From NCBI GenBank assembly GCA_945860165.1, contig CAMAPL010000001.1:186001-250000 (forward strand): a stretch of DNA of 64,000 nt. Reading direction: 5' to 3'. The stretch comes from Rhizobium sp. Q54 (lineage in GTDB: Bacteria > Pseudomonadota > Alphaproteobacteria > Micropepsales > Micropepsaceae). Of this stretch, positions 47,363 through 56,420 are shown in pieces. Position 1 is the stretch's first letter. Every line of letters starts with the position of its first letter. Under the pieces are notes generated by a model. The model had not been told where the DNA came from and made no database searches. It was given only the letters and a program-made list of their open reading frames with translations. The translations under genes and the position numbers were made by a program.

Positions 47363-47847
47363 GTCCAGCCTTTAGTAGCGCACTGTCCAGTCCAAATAAA
47401 TACTATAATACCAATAGTATAGGCCAAGATACTAAAGCAATCTGGGAAAATGCAGGCGGCTAGAAATGCCGCTGCGGTCAGCCCGGTGACAATAGAAACA
47501 TGCGCCTTGCCGAGGATAGTCAGGACCGTCAGGGCGAACATCGGAAACATCGCCGCCAGCGCCCGGTCCGGCGACGCCATGGCAAAACCGAAGGGGGATC
47601 GCCAGCAGGCCCAGCGGCAGTATCGGGAGACCGAGCTTGCCGTCGCGGCGGGCGCGGGCCTCGCCTGCCCCGGCCGTGGTCGTACCCGCCAGCAGCAGCG
47701 CCGCGCCCACCCACGGCTTCCCCAAAGCGATGGCCGCCGTCGCCGCCAGCAGGCCGGAAATGGCACCGGCCCGCCAGCCCCAGCCGGGACCTCCGGCAAG
47801 CGGGGAGCCAGCCGGTCGAACAGCAGATCGGGGTTTGGGAGGGGCAT
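47359..47847 (-). pseudogene. Membrane protein gene with two compensating frameshifts
   Basis: Read through in three segments, the minus strand gives MPLPNPDLLFDRLAPRLPEV, then in a second frame GWRAGAISGLLAATAAIALG and KPWVGAALLLAGTTTAGAGE, then back in the first frame GFAMASPDRALAAMFPMFAL and SIVTGLTAAAFLAACIFPDC. Frame changes lie near 47784-47796 and at a run of five G at 47593-47597. The reconstructed protein has about five hydrophobic segments and distantly suggests a CDP-alcohol phosphatidyltransferase-like or other polytopic protein; I do not recognise it. Sequencing error at both sites is possible. Confidence 0.6.
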
Positions 47848-47927
47848 GGGCTTCTATAGCGTCCTGCGCGCACTATGTAACGGATTGGCCCCTCAGCCGT
47901 ATTAGGGGGGGAGCGAAGGAGCGGATG

Positions 47928-48419
47928 ATGGAAAAGTCACTTTTCGGCGCGGGATGCTTCTGGGGCGTGGAGGACTTCTTCCTGCAGGTACCGGGCGTCA
48001 GCAACGCGGTCAGCGGCTATGCCGGCGGCACCACCGACAATCCCACCTACCGGCTGATCTGCGCCGGCGACACCTATCACGCGGAAGTTGTGGAGGTGAC
48101 GTTCGACCCGGCCCACCTGTCCTATGGCGCGCTGGTGGACCTGTTCTTCCGCATGCACAATCCCACCACCCGCGACCGCCAGGGTCCGGACCACGGCACC
48201 CAGTACCGCTCGGTGATCTTCACCCATGGGCCGGAACAGGCACGCATTGCTGCCGAGCGCAAGGCCGCAGTGGATGCATTGGGAAAGTGGAAGACGCCAG
48301 TAGTCACCCAGATCGAGCCAGCACCGACCTTCTGGAAGGCCGAGGAAAACCATCAGCGCTATTTCCAGAAACATGGCGGGCATTGCCATGTCAGCTATGC
48401 CGAGCTGGCGGCGGAATAG
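47928..48419 (+). CDS. msrA: Peptide methionine sulfoxide reductase MsrA
   Basis: A 163-residue protein. The catalytic motif GAGCFWGVEDFF (8-19) opens the domain, followed by GYAGGTTDNPTY, YHAEVVEVTFDP, FFRMHNPTTRDRQGPDHGTQ and YRSVIF. It reduces methionine-S-sulfoxide in proteins. The C-terminus GGHCHVSYAELAAE contains one Cys, but not the usual distal recycling pair, so the resolving chemistry may differ. The start at 47928 has AAGGAG 7 nt upstream; ATG 47925 is also possible. It ends directly against the convergent PCu(A)C gene. Confidence 0.95.
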   Translation: MEKSLFGAGCFWGVEDFFLQVPGVSNAVSGYAGGTTDNPTYRLICAGDTYHAEVVEVTFDPAHLSYGALVDLFFRMHNPTTRDRQGPDHGTQYRSVIFTHGPEQARIAAERKAAVDALGKWKTPVVTQIEPAPTFWKAEENHQRYFQKHGGHCHVSYAELAAE

Positions 48420-48842
48420 TTATTTTCCGCTGGCGCCGCGAACCGCAAAAGCCGCCGCCACCCTGGTGCCATCCGAAAGATTCAGCACCACCGGCACCTT
48501 GCCGCCGATCTTCATCAGCGCGGTGGGACGCTGGCACATCAGGTGATAGCCGCCGGGCGCGAAACTGACCTTACCACCCGCCGGCACATCCACCTGATCG
48601 ACCATCTCCATCCGGGCCATGCCGCCGGTGTTGCTGGATTTGTGCATCATCACCGTGCTGCAGCCAGCGGACTGCGCGCCCAAGATGGCGACATCGCTGC
48701 GGGTAGTGTTGTGGCTTGTGAAATAACCGGCCGCCGGAAGTTTGCCCGGCAGGGCGCGAAACCAGGCATCGGTGACGTTGAAGGGCGCAGCCGAAACCGG
48801 CGCCGTCAGGATCAGCAAGATTACAAGACTAAGCCGCTTCAC
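48420..48842 (-). CDS. Periplasmic copper chaperone PCu(A)C
   Basis: A 140-residue protein with signal peptide (RLSLVILLILTAPVSAA-P). The Cu(I) site is visible as MMHKSSNTGGMARMEMV and, after about 20 residues, PGGYHLMC, close to the H-M-x10-M-x21-H-x-M consensus. It delivers copper to the Cu-A site of cytochrome oxidase. I chose the GTG at 48842, which overlaps the upstream CtaG-like gene by 14 bp; an ATG at 48860 is also in frame. It belongs with the CtaG-like and SCO genes. Confidence 0.9.
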   Translation of the reverse strand: MKRLSLVILLILTAPVSAAPFNVTDAWFRALPGKLPAAGYFTSHNTTRSDVAILGAQSAGCSTVMMHKSSNTGGMARMEMVDQVDVPAGGKVSFAPGGYHLMCQRPTALMKIGGKVPVVLNLSDGTRVAAAFAVRGASGK

Positions 48843-49731
48843 GTTCCGCCTTCTCCTCATTTAGCCGCATCGTCACCAGCACCACGATCATGGCGGCAAA
48901 GCTGGTGAGCGTGCCCGGCAGCCAGATAATCAGCCCGCCATAATGCTGATCGTTCAGGGCCGTCATGTCCATGACCCGTCCGCAGATTGTATAGACCGGA
49001 TAGATGTCGCGCTCTGTCAGGGACAGGATGGCGCCCAGCACCATCTGCGGCAGCTCGATCATCAGGATCAGCAAGGCCCGCATCAGGTGCGACAGGCGGG
49101 CCGGCGGCTTGGCGCGCGAATCCAGGATCAGCGCCCAGAACATCACGCCATTGATCGCCATGGTCCAGTTCATGAACTCGTAGATATTGGCGTCCAGCAT
49201 CACCCGGGTATGGATTTGCGGGATCAGCCAGAAATAGAGCAGCGCCACGAACAGAAACGGCGCCATAACCGGATTCTGCAGGAAGGATAGCGCCACCTGC
49301 ACGGGCCGCGCCTTGAGCAGCGGTTTGAGGAAATCTGGCATACCGGCCAACAGCACCCGCCCACTCATTCCCAATGCGATGAAGAAGGCGCCGAAATGAT
49401 GAAGCACAAAATGCGCCGCCCGGTGCACGAAGAACATGTGCTGGGCGTAATAGTCGATGCGGGTCTGCAGCACGACCCAGAAACTGACTATGCCCAGGAC
49501 AAAGCAGAGACTGCGCCACAGCGGCGGATGCTGGTCCTTCGGCAGCACGCAAAGCCCGCGCGCGAACCAGCCCAAGGTCAGGCCGGTGGCCAGATAGATC
49601 GGCCAGGAAAATTCCCATGGGAGCAAGAATGGCAGGTCGGCAGGATAAAAACGGCAGAGCCACCAGATCAATGCACCCAGAACCAGCAGCGCGGCGTACC
49701 AGAACCATTCGCTTATCAGGCCTTTAGTCAT
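48829..49731 (-). CDS. CtaG-like cytochrome c oxidase assembly protein (caa3_CtaG family)
   Basis: A 300-residue membrane protein with about seven hydrophobic segments. Landmarks of the caa3_CtaG family are visible: FFVHRAAHFVLHHFGAFFIA (about 99-118), NPVMAPFLFVALLYFWLIPQ and YEFMNWTMAINGVMFWALI with the late DQHYGGLIIWLPG. His-rich membrane edges suit copper handling in oxidase assembly. It overlaps the PCu(A)C gene downstream and the truncated PaiB-like gene upstream by 8 bp, so all three are on one transcript. Confidence 0.88.
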   Translation of the reverse strand: MTKGLISEWFWYAALLVLGALIWWLCRFYPADLPFLLPWEFSWPIYLATGLTLGWFARGLCVLPKDQHPPLWRSLCFVLGIVSFWVVLQTRIDYYAQHMFFVHRAAHFVLHHFGAFFIALGMSGRVLLAGMPDFLKPLLKARPVQVALSFLQNPVMAPFLFVALLYFWLIPQIHTRVMLDANIYEFMNWTMAINGVMFWALILDSRAKPPARLSHLMRALLILMIELPQMVLGAILSLTERDIYPVYTICGRVMDMTALNDQHYGGLIIWLPGTLTSFAAMIVVLVTMRLNEEKAEREAA

Positions 49732-50119
49732 CGGCTTGGGCCATCAGGCGCGACAATTCTTCATGACCGCCCTGCTGAAAACCGCCCTGCACCGCTGCCC
49801 GGCCTGCCGCCTCACGGTTCTGGCTGAGCTTCCATTTGCCGTCGAGGCTGGTGATGGACAATTCGAATCCCACAATCGCGCGCAGCAAACCGTCAACATA
49901 GCTGGAAGGTGCATCACTCACCTTCCACGGCTCGTCTCTTGGCGCTCCATGCATGTCGCTGAGCGCGGTGACATGGGCGCGCAACACGCCGCCCTCCAGC
50001 AGCATGGGAAGGTGGTTGGCCTGCAAACCCTGCGTTACCAGCGTGGCAAAGCCGATCTGCCGCACCGCCTGGTGCAGCACATCGGCGCGGTCTTCACGAA
50101 AATGATCCGGCACATACAT
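49724..50119 (-). pseudogene. PaiB-type FMN-binding regulator with internal deletion
   Basis: A 131-residue open frame. The N-terminus MYVPDHFREDRADVLHQAV and LVTQGLQANHLPMLLEGG and the C-terminus PWKVSDAPSSYVDGLLRAIV and GFELSITSLDGKWKLSQNRE are clear PaiB. The family is about 205 residues; here LRAHV joins directly to TALSDMHGAPRDEPW, so about 65-70 residues with the GPQAYISPSWY and VPTWNY core are gone. The reading frame is kept, so a short protein may still be made, but FMN binding is unlikely. It overlaps the CtaG-like gene. Confidence 0.75.
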
Positions 50120-50173
50120 GGACGCGATCTTATGCGCCTAGGCCCGCCGCGCCCAGCGTGATAAGGACGCGCC

Positions 50174-50728
50174 ATGCGCATCTCTGCCCTGATTTTCGCT
50201 CTTATAGCCTGCGTCAGCTGCTCTAAACCCAGCTGGCACATGACCGATATTTCCGGCGGCATGCCGAAGTTGAAATTCCACATGACCTCGGGCGGAAAAC
50301 TGGTCACGGCGGAGGATTTTCGCGGCAAGGTGGTGGCGCTCTATTTCGGCTTCACGCATTGTCCCGATGTCTGCCCCGCCACCCTGGCCAACCTGACCGA
50401 CATGCTGGCCAAGGTGAACCATCCCGACCTGCGCATCCTGTTCGTTACGGTGGACCCGGACCGCGATACCGATGTGGTGATGAGCGACTATGCCGCCGCA
50501 TTCTCGCCGCAAATGGTGGGCCTGCGCGGCGGGCGCAACGAACTGGCCAATCTGGCCCGCACCTGGCGCATCGCCTATTCGGTCGAGAAAGGTCCGCCTT
50601 ACGAGGTGAACCATTCCAATGCAGTGTATTTCTTCGATCGTGAAGGCATGACACGGCTGGTCACCACAGACACCAGCAACACCTCGGCCGTGGCCGGGGA
50701 TGTGACAAGGTTATTGCGGCGGCAATAA
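50174..50728 (+). CDS. SCO1/SenC family copper protein
   Basis: A 184-residue thioredoxin-fold protein. The N-terminus MRISALIFALIACVSC has a probable lipobox cysteine. The copper motif is C63-P-D-V-C67 in YFGFTHCPDVCPATLANL, with the distal His H147 in YEVNHSNAVYFFD; VTVDPDRDTDVV is also typical. It loads copper into, or acts as thiol reductase for, the Cu-A site. It is divergent from the PCu(A)C/CtaG-like run, completing an oxidase-assembly set. The last 12 codons lie inside a perfect 26-bp inverted repeat. Confidence 0.92.
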   Translation: MRISALIFALIACVSCSKPSWHMTDISGGMPKLKFHMTSGGKLVTAEDFRGKVVALYFGFTHCPDVCPATLANLTDMLAKVNHPDLRILFVTVDPDRDTDVVMSDYAAAFSPQMVGLRGGRNELANLARTWRIAYSVEKGPPYEVNHSNAVYFFDREGMTRLVTTDTSNTSAVAGDVTRLLRRQ

Positions 50729-50747
50729 CCTTGTCACATCCCCGGCC
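50692..50747. terminator. Perfect 26-bp inverted repeat overlapping the sco stop codon
   Basis: The left arm 50692-50717 and right arm 50722-50747 are exact reverse complements around a 4-nt loop (GGCG). The arm begins GGCCGGGGATGTGACAAGGT. The left arm is coding sequence of sco. No T-run follows on either strand, so it may be a strong bidirectional stop or stabiliser between convergent sco and lpdA rather than a classical intrinsic terminator. Confidence 0.7.
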
Positions 50748-50812
50748 GATAGAAGCGAAAGCTTCGCGAGGGGAACAGGGTCCAGGTGGAGCCCGCCCAC
50801 GGACAGGTGGGG

Positions 50813-52210
50813 TCAGATGTGCAGCGCGGCCTTGTCGGCTGCCAGTACCGCTTCGTGCATCATCTCGGAAAGCGTCGGATGCGGGAAGATGGTATGCGAC
50901 AGTTCGGCATCGGTCAGTTCGCCCGACTTGGCCACGACATAGCCCTGGATCAGCTCGGTGACTTCGGCGCCGATCATGTGCGCGCCCAACAACTCGCCGG
51001 TGGTCTCGTCGAAGATGGTCTTGACCAGGCCCTCCGACTCGCCCATCGCAATTGCCTTGCCGTTGGCCATGAAGGGAAACTTTCCCACCTTGATCTTGCG
51101 GCCGGACTCTTTTGCCTTGGCTTCGGTCATGCCGACGGAGGCGACCTGCGGCCAGCAATAGGTGCAGCCCGGCACGTTGGCCGTATTGAGCGGATGCACC
51201 CCCTTCACGCCCGCGATCTTCTCGGCAACGATCACGCCTTCATGCATCGCCTTGTGCGCCAGCCAGGGACCGCCGACCAGATCGCCGATCGCCCAAACAC
51301 CCTCCACGCCGGTCTCGCCATACTTGCCGGCGACGATATGGGTCTTCTCGACCTTGATGCCCGCCGCTTCCAGGCCGATATTCTCGACATTGCCGACAAT
51401 GCCCATCGCCAGGATGACGCGGTCGACCGTGACCTCTTCGGTCGTTCCGGCCTTGTCCTTCAGGGTGCAGGTGACATTGTCCGCGCCATTTTTCAGCGCC
51501 GTCACCGTGGTGCCGAGCTTGAGCTTCATGCCCTGCTTGGTGAAGGCCTTGGCGGCCAGCGCCGAAATTTCCTCGTCTTCCACCGGCATCACGCGGTCCA
51601 TCACTTCAACCACGGTCACGTCCGCGCCCAAGGTGCGGTAGAAACTGGCGAACTCAATACCGATGGCGCCGGAACCGACAACCAGAAGCGATTTGGGGAA
51701 GGACGGCGGCACCATCGCTTCGCGATAGGTCCAGACCAGCAGGCCGTCCGGCTCCAGCCCCGGCAAGGTGCGGGCGCGGGCGCCCGTCGCCAGCACGATG
51801 TTCTTGGCCAGATATTCTGCCGGCTTGCCATCCTTGGTCACCGACAGCTTGCCCTTGCCAGCCAGCTTGGCCTCACCCGCGATCACGGTGATCTTGTGCT
51901 TCTTCATCAGGCCGGCAACACCGTTGGACAGTTGCTGCGACACGCCGCGGCTGCGTTCGACGATCTTTGAGATGTCGAACTTGAAATTGTCGGCGCTGAT
52001 CCCAAACTCGCTGAGCCGGTGCAGCATGTGCCAGACTTCGGAGGAGCGCAGCAGAGCCTTGGTCGGAATGCAGCCCCAGTTCAGGCAGATGCCGCCCATG
52101 CGGTCTCGTTCGACCACCGCGGTCTTCAGGCCCAGCTGGGCGCAGCGGATGGCGCAGACATAGCCGCCCGGGCCGCCGCCAATCACGATCACATCATAGG
52201 ACTCAGCCAT
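50813..52210 (-). CDS. lpdA: Dihydrolipoyl dehydrogenase (E3)
   Basis: A 465-residue FAD/NAD disulfide oxidoreductase. The FAD site is VIGGGPGGYVCAIRCAQLG (11-29), the redox pair is in GGICLNWGCIPTKALL (about 40-55), NAD binding is at VVGSGAIGIEFASFY, and the C-terminal catalytic His-Glu is in HTIFPHPTLSEMMHEAV. It reoxidises lipoyl groups of the pyruvate (and possibly 2-oxoglutarate) dehydrogenase complex. It lies about 70 bp downstream of pdhC on the same strand, forming pdhA-pdhB-pdhC-lpdA. Confidence 0.97.
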   Translation of the reverse strand: MAESYDVIVIGGGPGGYVCAIRCAQLGLKTAVVERDRMGGICLNWGCIPTKALLRSSEVWHMLHRLSEFGISADNFKFDISKIVERSRGVSQQLSNGVAGLMKKHKITVIAGEAKLAGKGKLSVTKDGKPAEYLAKNIVLATGARARTLPGLEPDGLLVWTYREAMVPPSFPKSLLVVGSGAIGIEFASFYRTLGADVTVVEVMDRVMPVEDEEISALAAKAFTKQGMKLKLGTTVTALKNGADNVTCTLKDKAGTTEEVTVDRVILAMGIVGNVENIGLEAAGIKVEKTHIVAGKYGETGVEGVWAIGDLVGGPWLAHKAMHEGVIVAEKIAGVKGVHPLNTANVPGCTYCWPQVASVGMTEAKAKESGRKIKVGKFPFMANGKAIAMGESEGLVKTIFDETTGELLGAHMIGAEVTELIQGYVVAKSGELTDAELSHTIFPHPTLSEMMHEAVLAADKAALHI

Positions 52211-52279
52211 GCAAGCGATCCTTCGCCAGGTTCAGGATGATGACCGAGCGCGTGATGTACCCCTGAGCCTGGCGTAGGG

Positions 52280-53584
52280 TCATAGCAGCATGGAGGCCGG
52301 TTCCTCGATGAAGGCCTTGAGGGTCTGGAGGAACTTGGCACCGGTGCCACCATCCACCACGCGGTGGTCGGCCGACATGGTCACGGTCATCACGGTGCCG
52401 ATCTCGATCTTGCTGTTCTTGACGATGGGGCGCTCTTCGCCCGCACCCGCCGCGATGATGCAGCTTTGCGGCGGGTTGATGATGGAGGTGAAGTTCTTGA
52501 TGCCGTACATGCCCAGGTTGGAGACCGAGAAGCCGCCGCCCTCATACTGGTTGGGCTTGAGCTTCTTTTCCTTCGCCAGCCCCGCCAGCGTCTTGACCTC
52601 GTTACTGATCTCCACCAGCCCCTTGGTCTGGGCCTTGAAGATGATGGGCGTGATCAGGCCAAAATCCAGCGCCACGGCGACGCCGACATCGGCATCCTTG
52701 TGGCGCAGGATGGCGGTATCGGTCCAGGAGGCGTTGACGTCCGGATGCTTCATAAGCGCCATGGCCGATGCCTTGATGATGAAGTCATTGACCGACAGCT
52801 TGTAAGCCGGGTCCTTGTCTTTGCCCTTCGGCGCAGCGGCGTTCATTTTTTCGCGCACCGCCATCAGGGAATCCAGATTGCAGTCCACCGTCAGGTAGTA
52901 ATGCGGGATCAGCGTCTTGGCGGAGGTCAGGCGCTTGGCGATGGCCTTGCGCATGGAATCGTGCGGGGTCTCTTCATAGCTGCCCGCCGGATAGAGCAGA
53001 CGCGCATCGGGCAGCGGCGCAACACCCGGGACGCCGGCGGCGGGAGCGACCGCAGCGGCAGGATTGGCCCCGCCCGGCTTGGCATTTTCAACATCAGATT
53101 GGACGATGCGGCCGCGCGGGCCGGTGCCGGACAGAGCGGAAAGATCAATGCCCTTACTGGCGGCAATGCGCCGGGCCAGGGGCGACGCGAAGATGCGCAC
53201 GCCATCGGCTTTGGCGGCAGGCGCGGCGACGGCTTTCGCCGCATCGGCTTTCGGTACGGCGAAAGCCAGGACTTCGGCTTTCATCGCAGCCTTGATGTCT
53301 TTCATGGCAGCGGGAATATCAACCGCTGCGCCAGCTTCCTCGCCTTCCGCCAGCAGCACGGCGATGGGATCATTGACCTTCACGCCTTCGCTGCCTTCAG
53401 CGACCAGAATCTTGCCGATGGTGCCTTCGTCCACCGCCTCGAATTCCATCGTCGCCTTGTCGGTTTCGATCTCGGCCAAGATGGTGCCAGACTTGACGGC
53501 GTCGCCTTCCTTGACCAGCCACTTGGCCAGCTTGCCCTCTTCCATGGTGGGCGACAGCGCGGGCATGAGAATGTTCGTCGCCAC
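52280..53584 (-). CDS. pdhC: Pyruvate dehydrogenase E2, dihydrolipoamide acetyltransferase
   Basis: A 434-residue protein with one N-terminal lipoyl domain (lipoyl-lysine in [14 protein letters not shown], about residue 43), an Ala/Pro-rich linker, a peripheral subunit-binding domain (FASPLARRIAASKGIDLSAL), and a catalytic acetyltransferase domain with the DHRVVDGG active site near 405. It transfers acetyl groups to CoA at the core of the complex. It starts 3 bp after the pdhB stop. The lipoyl-coding DNA is nearly identical to that of pdhB. Confidence 0.97.
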   Translation of the reverse strand: MATNILMPALSPTMEEGKLAKWLVKEGDAVKSGTILAEIETDKATMEFEAVDEGTIGKILVAEGSEGVKVNDPIAVLLAEGEEAGAAVDIPAAMKDIKAAMKAEVLAFAVPKADAAKAVAAPAAKADGVRIFASPLARRIAASKGIDLSALSGTGPRGRIVQSDVENAKPGGANPAAAVAPAAGVPGVAPLPDARLLYPAGSYEETPHDSMRKAIAKRLTSAKTLIPHYYLTVDCNLDSLMAVREKMNAAAPKGKDKDPAYKLSVNDFIIKASAMALMKHPDVNASWTDTAILRHKDADVGVAVALDFGLITPIIFKAQTKGLVEISNEVKTLAGLAKEKKLKPNQYEGGGFSVSNLGMYGIKNFTSIINPPQSCIIAAGAGEERPIVKNSKIEIGTVMTVTMSADHRVVDGGTGAKFLQTLKAFIEEPASMLL

Positions 53585-53587
53585 GTT

Positions 53588-54955
53588 CTATTCCTTGTAG
53601 CTGACGGCCTTGACCGCCGCGATCAGGTCATCGACCGTCGGCAAGGCAAGCTTTTCGAGATTGGCGGCATAGGGCATCGGCACGTCCTTGCCCGCCACCT
53701 TGGTCGGGGGCGCATCGAGATAATCGAACGCCTCCTGTGCCACGCGGGCGCAGATTTCCGTGCCGATGGAGCAGACAGGCCAGGCCTGTTCCATGGTGAC
53801 GATGCGGTTGGTCTTCTTCACCGAGGCAATAACCGTGTCCATGTCCAGCGGGCGCAGGGTACGCAGGTCTATCACTTCGGCGTCGATGCCCTCGCCCGCC
53901 AGTTTCTCGGCGGCTTCCAGCGCCTGGCCGACGGTGATCGAGTAGGCGACAATGGTAACGTCCGTGCCGGGGCGCACAATGCGCGCCTTGCCGATCGGCA
54001 GCACGAAGTCGTCCAGCTTCGGAACTGGGAAGCTCTTGCCGTAGAGGATTTCATTTTCCAGGAATATGACAGGGCTGCCATCGCGAATCGCGGCCTTGAG
54101 CAGCCCCTTGGCGTCGGCAGCGGAATAGGGCGCGATCACTTTTAGGCCCGGCACCGAGGCATACCAAGCAGAAAAATCCTGGCTGTGCTGCGCGCCGACA
54201 CGGGCGGCGGCGCCGTTTGGGCCGCGGAAGACGATAGGACAGCTCATCTGGCCGCCCGACATGTACCGCGTCTTCGCTGCGGAGTTGATGATCTGGTCCA
54301 TCGCCTGCATGGCGAAGTTCCAGGTCATGAATTCCACGATGGGCCTGAGGCCGTCAAAGGCCGCGCCCACGGCGAGGCCGGTAAAACCATGCTCGGTGAT
54401 AGGGGTGTCGATCACGCGGCGATCGCCGAACTCGTCCAGCAAGCCCTGCGAAATCTTGTAGGCGCCCTGGTACTGGGCAACTTCCTCGCCCATCAGGAAC
54501 ACCAGCTCGTCGCGGCGCATTTCTTCGGCCATGGCGTCACGCAGTGCGTCGCGCACGGTCTGGTTGACGAATTCGGTGCCGGGGGGGACTTCCGGATCGG
54601 CAGCGACTTCGACTTTCGGGGCTTCAGACTTTTCGGCGGGTGCTTCCGACTTTGTTTCCTTCGGCGCGTCTTTCTTCGCCGACTTCTTGGAGGGCGCCGC
54701 GCCAGCAGCTTCGCCCTCGGCCAGCAGGGTGGCGATGGGCGAATTGACCTTAACGCCTTCGGTGCCTTCGGTGACTAGGATCTCGCCGATGGTGCCTTCG
54801 TCCACCGCTTCGAATTCCATCGTCGCCTTGTCGGTTTCGATCTCGGCCAGGATGGTGCCGGATTTCACCACATCGCCGGTCTTCACCAGCCACTTGGACA
54901 GCTTGCCCTCTTCCATGGTGGGCGACAGGGCGGGCATCAGGATTTCGGTGCTCAT
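53588..54955 (-). CDS. pdhB: Pyruvate dehydrogenase E1 beta subunit with N-terminal lipoyl domain
   Basis: A 455-residue protein. Residues 1-80 form a lipoyl domain ([14 protein letters not shown]), followed by a charged Lys/Ala/Glu/Pro linker (80-125), then the E1-beta transketolase fold ([60 protein letters not shown]). A lipoyl-bearing E1-beta is known from some alphaproteobacteria, so this is genuine domain architecture. The start ATG 54955 shares a base with the pdhA stop (TGATG). A longer upstream open frame is a shadow of pdhA. Confidence 0.95.
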   Translation of the reverse strand: MSTEILMPALSPTMEEGKLSKWLVKTGDVVKSGTILAEIETDKATMEFEAVDEGTIGEILVTEGTEGVKVNSPIATLLAEGEAAGAAPSKKSAKKDAPKETKSEAPAEKSEAPKVEVAADPEVPPGTEFVNQTVRDALRDAMAEEMRRDELVFLMGEEVAQYQGAYKISQGLLDEFGDRRVIDTPITEHGFTGLAVGAAFDGLRPIVEFMTWNFAMQAMDQIINSAAKTRYMSGGQMSCPIVFRGPNGAAARVGAQHSQDFSAWYASVPGLKVIAPYSAADAKGLLKAAIRDGSPVIFLENEILYGKSFPVPKLDDFVLPIGKARIVRPGTDVTIVAYSITVGQALEAAEKLAGEGIDAEVIDLRTLRPLDMDTVIASVKKTNRIVTMEQAWPVCSIGTEICARVAQEAFDYLDAPPTKVAGKDVPMPYAANLEKLALPTVDDLIAAVKAVSYKE

Positions 54956-55929
54956 CAGGCGTAAATGTCCGTGTAAAGTTCGTCGAGGCCCGGCTCCGGG
55001 CTTTCGGTGGCGAATTCGGCGGAAGTGATGACAGCGGCCTTGATCTGATCGTCCAGCGCCTTCATGTCTGCTTCGGTCATGATGCCGCGCTCGAGCAGCT
55101 TCCTGCCGAAATTCTCGATCGGGTCGCGCTTCTCGCGCACCTCGGTCAGCTCTTCCTTGCTGCGATACTTGGCCGGATCGGACATGGAATGGCCGCGATA
55201 GCGGTAGGTCTTCATTTCCAGGATGATCGGGCCCTTGCCGGCGCGGCAATGCGCCATCGCATCTTCGCCGGCCTTCTGCACCGCTTCCACATCCATGCCG
55301 TCCACCTGGACGCCGGGAATGCCGAAGGACGCGCCTCGCTTGGAGAAATCGGACACAGCCGACGAACGCTCGACACTGGTGCCCATGGCGTACTGGTTGT
55401 TCTCGATCACATAGATGACCGGCAGCTTCCACAGCTCGGCCATGTTGAAGCTTTCATAGACCTGGCCCTGGTTAGCGGCGCCATCGCCGAAATAGGTCAG
55501 ACAGATACTTTTGTTGCCGCGATACTTGTTGGCGAAGGCTAGGCCCGTGCCGATCGGCACCTGGGCGCCGACAATTCCGTGGCCGCCATAGAATTTCTTC
55601 TCGATCGAGAACATGTGCATCGAGCCACCCTTGCCACGCGACAGGCCGGTGGAGCGCCCCGTAAGCTCGGCCATCACCGCCTTGGGATCGATGCCCGCCG
55701 CCAGCATATGGCCATGGTCCCGGTAGGCGGTGATTTGCTGGTCGCCTTCCTTGGCGGCGCCCATCAGGCCGACCACCACGGCTTCCTGGCCGATATAGAG
55801 GTGGCAGAAGCCGCCAATCAGGCCCATGCCGTAAAGCTGTCCGGCGCGTTCTTCGAACCGGCGGATCAACAGCATGTTCGCATAGAGTTTTTTGAGGGAG
55901 TCGGAATTGCTTTTTGGAGCGTCGGACAT
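54955..55929 (-). CDS. pdhA: Pyruvate dehydrogenase E1 alpha subunit
   Basis: A 324-residue thiamine-diphosphate enzyme subunit. TPP-binding is visible as [20 protein letters not shown] and [15 protein letters not shown]; the phosphorylation-loop region reads [21 protein letters not shown] chose ATG 55929 ([20 protein letters not shown]), since the longer frame adds a 43-residue leader not expected in the family. It decarboxylates pyruvate and passes the acetyl group to E2. It is the first gene of the pdh run, about 170 bp after ftsB on the same strand. Confidence 0.96.
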   Translation of the reverse strand: MSDAPKSNSDSLKKLYANMLLIRRFEERAGQLYGMGLIGGFCHLYIGQEAVVVGLMGAAKEGDQQITAYRDHGHMLAAGIDPKAVMAELTGRSTGLSRGKGGSMHMFSIEKKFYGGHGIVGAQVPIGTGLAFANKYRGNKSICLTYFGDGAANQGQVYESFNMAELWKLPVIYVIENNQYAMGTSVERSSAVSDFSKRGASFGIPGVQVDGMDVEAVQKAGEDAMAHCRAGKGPIILEMKTYRYRGHSMSDPAKYRSKEELTEVREKRDPIENFGRKLLERGIMTEADMKALDDQIKAAVITSAEFATESPEPGLDELYTDIYA

Positions 55930-56102
55930 GGGCGGTTGCGGTGCCGTTTCTTGATTTTTGAAAGCCGGAAAAATGGTTGTTGCAAGCTCCGGCAGGCTTG
56001 GCAAGAGTATTGTTATTTTATTGCGCCGCGAAAACGAACACACTTCGCAGTTGCGCAATAGCCTTCACAATAGGGGGCGGGTGAAAGCAATTTTCGGAAG
56101 GT

Positions 56103-56420
56103 TTAGTGACCGGTTCTTGAAACGGCGACCTGGTTGGGCGCGGCGGTCATCAATTCGGTGCGGGCCAGTTCCTCGACCAGATCGGGGTCGGCACCGTTCT
56201 TCTCCATCAGGCCGATGCGATGCTCCAGCCGGGCGCGGCTGCCCTGGAGTTGAACCAACTGCTGCTGCTGGATGCCCAGTCTGGCCTGGCTGTCTTCCAA
56301 GGCTAGGATACCGCGATTGCCCCAGATGGCGTAGCTGCCGAAGTAACCGACCACGGAAAGACTGATGGCGGGGACGATCAGGACACTGAAAAAACGGGTG
56401 ACGGAACGCTTGATTCGCAT
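56103..56420 (-). CDS. ftsB: Septum formation initiator FtsB/DivIC family
   Basis: A 105-residue bitopic membrane protein: a short basic cytoplasmic end (MRIKRSVTRFF), one membrane helix (VLIVPAISLSVVGYFGSYAIWG), then a coiled coil (ALEDSQARLGIQQQQLVQLQ) and the family tail ADPDLVEELARTELMTAAPN. It is part of the FtsQLB divisome subcomplex. Its place between eno and pdhA is conserved in alphaproteobacteria. Five GANTC sites cluster at its start and promoter. Confidence 0.9.
   Translation of the reverse strand: MRIKRSVTRFFSVLIVPAISLSVVGYFGSYAIWGNRGILALEDSQARLGIQQQQLVQLQGSRARLEHRIGLMEKNGADPDLVEELARTELMTAAPNQVAVSRTGH

Noticed and set aside
53588-55432. pdhB extended to 614 codons
   Set aside because: The first 160 codons lie out of frame over pdhA. 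The lipoyl domain begins at the ATG at 54955, which is coupled to the pdhA stop.
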